From positions 3,784,001 to 3,848,000 of the forward strand of contig NZ_CP109137.1 of NCBI RefSeq assembly GCF_035918095.1: 64,000 nucleotides of DNA, in the 5' to 3' direction. This stretch comes from Streptomyces sp. NBC_01750 (GTDB lineage Bacteria; Actinomycetota; Actinomycetes; Streptomycetales; Streptomycetaceae). Made by a program: the position numbers and the translations under genes. The notes beneath the pieces are model-generated. The model worked only from the letters and a program-made list of their open reading frames with translations, made no database searches and had not been told where the DNA came from. Below, piece after piece: positions 60,374 through 64,000 of this stretch. The number at the start of each line of letters is the position of its first letter. Position 1 is the stretch's first letter.

Positions 60374-61015
60374 ATGAACATCACGCCACCGCGTTCCGAG
60401 ACGACCATCGCCGACATCTGGGTGGACCCCCGCTGCCCCTGGGCGTGGATCACCTCACGCTGGATGCTGGAGGTTGAGCAGGTCAGGCCGCTAGAAACCC
60501 GTTTCCACATCATGAGCCTGTCGGTCCTCAACGAGGGCCGCGAGGTCCCGGAGAAGTACCGCCAGGGCATGATCGACGGCTGGGCCTGCGTGCGCGTGTG
60601 CGTCGCGGCACAGCAGCGGCACGGCAACGAGGTGCTGCGCCCCCTCTACAACGCCATGGGCCGTCTGATCCACCACGAGAAGGCCGGGCTCGGCCACGAC
60701 ATGATCCGCGCCGCCCTGGAGGAGGCGGGTCTGCCCGCCGACCTGATCGAGGCCGCGGAGGACACCTCTTGGGACGAGCCGCTGCGGGCCGAGCACCACG
60801 AGGGGATGGACCCGGTCGGTTCCGAGGTCGGCACCCCGGTGATCCACGTGCCCGGCCCGGAGGGGAAGCCGCTGGCGTTCTTCGGCCCCGTGCTCACCCC
60901 CGCCCCCCGTGCCGAGGCGGCCGGAACGCTCTGGGACGGCGTGCTGGCCGTGGCGAGCATAGACGGCTTCTTCGAACTGAAGCGCGGCCGCGACCGCGAC
61001 CCGATCTTCGACTGA
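60374..61015 (+). CDS. Mycothiol-dependent nitroreductase-like (Rv2466c family) DsbA-fold protein
   Basis: 214 aa. Active site DPRCPWAWITSRWMLEVE (C-P-W-A) in a thioredoxin fold, and cis-Pro segment in GTPVIHVPG. The M. tuberculosis relative Rv2466c uses mycothiol to reduce nitro compounds and protects against oxidants. Only one Cys in the motif, as expected for a mycothiol-linked one-Cys enzyme. First gene after the LysR divergent region, just ahead of two exporters; likely detoxification or tailoring. Confidence 0.88.
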   Translation: MNITPPRSETTIADIWVDPRCPWAWITSRWMLEVEQVRPLETRFHIMSLSVLNEGREVPEKYRQGMIDGWACVRVCVAAQQRHGNEVLRPLYNAMGRLIHHEKAGLGHDMIRAALEEAGLPADLIEAAEDTSWDEPLRAEHHEGMDPVGSEVGTPVIHVPGPEGKPLAFFGPVLTPAPRAEAAGTLWDGVLAVASIDGFFELKRGRDRDPIFD

Positions 61016-61069
61016 GCCGGCCGGACGGACGTCGGGAGCCACGGTGATTCCCGCGGGATTTGAGGCGAG

Positions 61070-62023
61070 ATGAAGAACAGACAGAATGTACTCACGGCGG
61101 CCCTGACCGGCCTGGCTCCGGCGGTCTGGGGCAGCACCTACCTGGTGACCACCGAGCTGCTGCCCCCGGACCGGCCGCTCCTGGCGACCACCATGCGGGC
61201 CCTGCCCGGCGGCCTGGTCCTGCTGGCCCTCGGCCGGAAGCTTCCCGTCGGCATCTGGTGGTGGCGCGCGCTGGTGCTGGGCGTTTTGAACATCGGCGCC
61301 TTCAACTTCCTGCTCTTCGTCGCGGCCTACCGACTGCCGGGCGGCATCGCCGCCATGATCATGTCGGCGCAGCCCATGTTAGTTGTCATCCTCGCCGCCC
61401 TCTTCCTCAGCGAGAGGATCAGACCCATCCACGCCCTGGCCTGCGCAATGGGCACGGGGGGCGTGGTGTTGCTCGTCTTCAGGGGCACGGCGTCGCTCGA
61501 CACCATCGGAGTCCTCGCCGCAGTCGGCGGAGCGCTGTGCATGGCCTCTGGCATCACACTGACCAAGCGGTGGGGCCGGCCGGAGGGCGTCGGCCTGCTC
61601 ACGTTCACCGGGTGGCAACTCACGGCGGGAGGTCTGGTCCTGCTGCCGTTCTGGCTGTCGCTGGAAGACCTTCCCGACGGTCTCACCGGCTCCAACGTCA
61701 TCGGGTTCGCCTACCTCATCACCCTGGGCGCGGTCCTGAGCTACATCGTCTGGTTCCGAGGCATCGAACGCCTACCGGCCGTGGCGGTCTCCTTCCTCGC
61801 GCTGGGCAGCCCGGTTGTGGCGACCCTGCTGGGCTACCTCGTCAAGGACCAGACGCTGTCCGCCCTCCAGGTCGTCGGCATGGTCGTCATCTTCCTGGCG
61901 GTCGTGCTCGGCCAGCCGCGCCCACCCAAACCGAAGTCCGAGGAGACCCCCTCGGCTCAACCCCGCACCACCGTCTCGCACCTCCCCGACCAACCCGCTC
62001 TGGAACAGGAACGCAGCGGATAA
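61070..62023 (+). CDS. EamA/DMT-family exporter with a TTA codon
   Basis: 317 aa. Ten membrane helices in two EamA halves (APAVWGSTYLVTTELLPP; LGAVLSYIVWFRGIERLPA), each ending in a conserved SE-R/KD-like turn (FLSERIRPIHA; LVKDQTLSALQ). Exports small metabolites. Codon 104 (61379-61381) is TTA within AQPMLVVI, so translation should depend on the bldA leucyl-tRNA and be delayed in development. The C-terminus has a 35-residue hydrophilic tail. Probably the cluster's product exporter together with the following MFS gene. Confidence 0.9.
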   Translation: MKNRQNVLTAALTGLAPAVWGSTYLVTTELLPPDRPLLATTMRALPGGLVLLALGRKLPVGIWWWRALVLGVLNIGAFNFLLFVAAYRLPGGIAAMIMSAQPMLVVILAALFLSERIRPIHALACAMGTGGVVLLVFRGTASLDTIGVLAAVGGALCMASGITLTKRWGRPEGVGLLTFTGWQLTAGGLVLLPFWLSLEDLPDGLTGSNVIGFAYLITLGAVLSYIVWFRGIERLPAVAVSFLALGSPVVATLLGYLVKDQTLSALQVVGMVVIFLAVVLGQPRPPKPKSEETPSAQPRTTVSHLPDQPALEQERSG

Positions 62024-62118
62024 CGGCGGGCGCACCTCCCCACGCCATGACCTCCTCGTTGGACCCCAGCGCCATGAGGCACTCGCGTACCACGCCTGAC
62101 CACATCCGGAGAGATGAC

Positions 62119-63330
62119 ATGACCATTCAAGAAGAGACAAACACTCCCGTCACGCCACACAAGCAGGTGTCCCCAACCCGGGGATGGCTGGGTGTGGCTG
62201 CCATCACCGCCAGTCTGTTCGTCTTCCTCACCACCGAACTGATGCCCATCGGCCTGCTCACCCCGCTCAGCGAGAGCCTCGGGGTCTCCGTGGGCTCGGC
62301 TGGTCTCATGGTCACGGCGCAGGGTGTCGCGGCCGGTCTCGGCGTGCCGTTCATCGTGGCATGGACCCGGCGCGTCAACCGGCGCCGACTGCTGACCACA
62401 CTGCTGGTCGTCCTGGCCGTCGGTAACCTGATCACCTCGATCGCCCCGAACTACCCGCTGATCCTGGGCACCCGCCTGATCATGGGCTTCGCCAGCGGCG
62501 TCTTCTGGGCCATCGGCGTCAGCATGGCCATGCGCATCGTCCCGGAGAAGCACGCCAACCGGGCCGCCGCCGTCGTGATGTCCGGAATCTCGATCGCCAC
62601 CGTCGTCGGCATCCCGCTCGGCACCCTGCTGGAGAGCGCCAGCGACTGGCGCACCACCTTCCTGATCTGGGCCGGCCTCAGCGCTCTGGTGTTCCTCGCG
62701 GTCGCCTTCACGATCCCGTCGCTGCCGTCGGCCAACGCGGTCTCGGTCCGCGAGGTCTTCGGACTGCCCGTCAAGAACGTGCCGCTGCGCGTGGTCTTGG
62801 TCATGGTCGTGTTCTTCGTCCTCGGCCACTTCGGTGCCTACACCTTCGTCCGGCCCTACCTCGAGGAAAGTACGTCCGCCACCGTCGGCTTCATCACCGT
62901 CGTCCTCATCGTCTTCGGTATCGGCGGCGCGATCGGCAACTTCATCGGCGGCCAGACCGTCAACAAGAGCCTGCGGGGCAGCTTCATCGTGGGCGGCCTG
63001 ATCATGATCGCCGCACTCGTCATGCTGCTGACCATCGGCACGAACGACATCGGCGTGATCGCCGCCATGGTCCTGTGGGGCCTCGCCTTCGGCGTCGTCC
63101 AGCTCAGCCAGATCAACATGACGCTCTCGGCGGCGCCGGAGACCTTCGAGGCCGCGATGTCGCTCAACACCATGGCCTACAACACCTGCATCGCCCTGGG
63201 CGCCCTCATCGGCGGCCTGTTCGCCGACCACGTGGGCGTCACGAGCGTCGTCTGGTTCGGCATCGTCCTGGTCGCTCTCGCCGTGATCCTCCGCGCCTCC
63301 ACCGGCCGCCGTACCACGCCGGCGAGCTGA
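62119..63330 (+). CDS. MFS transporter, DHA1/AraJ-like
   Basis: 403 aa, twelve helices. ASLFVFLTTELMPIGLLTPL is the opening of DHA1 (SotB/YdhP-like) exporters, with VAWTRRVNRRRLLTTLL as the loop 2-3 motif and MSGISIATVVGIPLGTLLE as motif C of antiporters. ATG behind GGAGAG. Second exporter of the cluster and last gene of the LysR-linked unit. Likely product efflux and self-resistance. Confidence 0.92.
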   Translation: MTIQEETNTPVTPHKQVSPTRGWLGVAAITASLFVFLTTELMPIGLLTPLSESLGVSVGSAGLMVTAQGVAAGLGVPFIVAWTRRVNRRRLLTTLLVVLAVGNLITSIAPNYPLILGTRLIMGFASGVFWAIGVSMAMRIVPEKHANRAAAVVMSGISIATVVGIPLGTLLESASDWRTTFLIWAGLSALVFLAVAFTIPSLPSANAVSVREVFGLPVKNVPLRVVLVMVVFFVLGHFGAYTFVRPYLEESTSATVGFITVVLIVFGIGGAIGNFIGGQTVNKSLRGSFIVGGLIMIAALVMLLTIGTNDIGVIAAMVLWGLAFGVVQLSQINMTLSAAPETFEAAMSLNTMAYNTCIALGALIGGLFADHVGVTSVVWFGIVLVALAVILRASTGRRTTPAS

Positions 63331-63358
63331 CCCCTCCTGACCACCGAAGTGCGGTCCC

Positions 63359-63387
63359 GGTCCCGCCCTCACGATGAGGGCGGGACC
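63359..63387 (+). terminator. Terminator after the MFS gene
   Basis: GGTCCCGCCCTC-ACGAT-GAGGGCGGGACC, 12-bp perfect stem, 28 bp beyond the stop codon. Marks the right transcriptional end of the cluster. Confidence 0.85.
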
Positions 63388-64000
63388 CCGGGAACGGACG
63401 TCGCGCAAAACCCCCGCCGCGACGATCCGCACCGCCTCCGGTGCCGTGGGCGCGTGTTCCGGCCAGCGACGGCGGAGCACGCGCCCACTTCGTATTCCCG
63501 GCGGGGGACTCCCGCCCCGCGCACCATCCGCCGTGCCGCCGCGGCCCGGCGCTCACGGAAGGCGGACCCTGAGCCCGGGTTTTGGACACCAGAGCCAGTT
63601 GGATCTTGATGATCCGGGTGGATATGGAGTCCCGCACAGATGGCCATAAAGCACTACCCTGCCGAGCTTGGCCTGCTTCAGTGACTCCAGTTTCAGGCCG
63701 GGGCCCTTGAAGAGCTGGTCGAGGGTGAGGCGTTCGAACTTCTCCTAAGCGTCGAAGACCCGTGCTTGTCCGTGCCCTGGAGTTTGCCGAGCTGGGCGCA
63801 GAAGCCGATATCGAAGGCAAGGTGCGGCATGTCCTGTCGGTCCTTCTAATGGTCGGTCTCGTCCGCGTCGGGCTCCTCCAGAACATCGAGGGTCCGCCAC
63901 GCGAGATCGGCGAGGGTCTCACCCGACTTGGTGACCCACCGGGCGGTGCCCTGGTTCGCGACGGGCCGCTCGGCCCATTCGGCCAACTCCCAGATGAGGG
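63388..64000 (-). pseudogene. Degraded coding sequence at window end
   Basis: Minus-strand fragments in different frames: LAEWAERPVANQGTARW and GETLADLAWRTLDVLEEPD (about 64000-63850, ending at a stop), MPHLAFDIGFCAQLGKLQG (about 63830-63770), and LTLDQLFKGPGLKLESLKQA (about 63735-63675). Frameshifts and stops separate them. The family is not recognised. 63388-63640 shows nothing else. Confidence 0.4.

Overview
The window is high-G+C actinomycete DNA and almost certainly from Streptomyces. Evidence: frequent GTG/TTG starts behind GGAGG-type ribosome binding sites, a SsgA-family protein, mycothiol-linked and OhrR-type redox genes, DUF817/DUF7848/MAB_1171c-type families, and a bldA-type TTA codon in a cluster transporter. 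No complete tRNA, rRNA, CRISPR array or intact transposase was seen.

Region 1 (1-9182) looks like the right part of an integrated island. It carries a three-gene ABC-three-component (ABC-3C) type defence operon on the minus strand (restriction-like effector, middle component, SMC/Rad50-like ATPase), then small unknown genes, a duplicated ~380 bp unit encoding a 71-aa Cys-rich protein, and tRNA-like debris. It ends in what reads as the 3' half of a tRNA-Arg(TCT) gene, i.e. a probable attachment-site remnant. Region 2 (9183-13987) holds a DUF347 membrane protein and a DUF7848/XRE/GNAT regulatory cassette that abuts the beheaded 3' end of a DMT transporter gene.

Region 3 (about 14000-37100) resembles ordinary Streptomyces chromosome: DUF817 and VOC proteins, a serine hydrolase, ohr/ohrR with an operator, a cbiMQO nickel/cobalt ECF transporter with a Nur-like box, a SsgA-like protein, a TetR-MMPL operon with two perfect operators, a tricorn-type protease, a flavin monooxygenase/hydrolase/SDR operon facing a MerR regulator, exonuclease III, a secreted trypsin-like protease and a second MMPL transporter. 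Region 4 (37240-45440) is a scrambled accessory stretch: a 42 bp perfect palindrome, gene fragments (trypco2, P-loop kinase, YqcI/YcgG), an XRE-ImmA/IrrE-MAB_1171c-amidase operon, and an ImmA-like protein with HQxxH instead of HExxH, convergent with a multi-HTH regulator.

Region 5 (46123-63330) is a biosynthetic gene cluster and the main interest. Its core is an indigoidine-synthetase-type NRPS (A with inserted oxidase, T, TE) with an in-frame C-terminal tautomerase, immediately followed by a PsuG/IndA-type C-glycosynthase and a methyltransferase. Upstream are an alpha/beta hydrolase, a DJ-1/PfpI protein, a TrpF-like isomerase lacking the usual catalytic Cys, a FUR1-type uracil phosphoribosyltransferase and a WrbA-like flavoprotein. 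Downstream are metK, an adenosine-kinase-like kinase and metF (methyl supply), a LysR regulator, a mycothiol-dependent nitroreductase-like protein and DMT and MFS exporters. The gene set points to a glutamine-derived C-nucleoside related to, but not obviously identical with, the indigoidine/minimycin or showdomycin systems. The window ends in degraded coding sequence.
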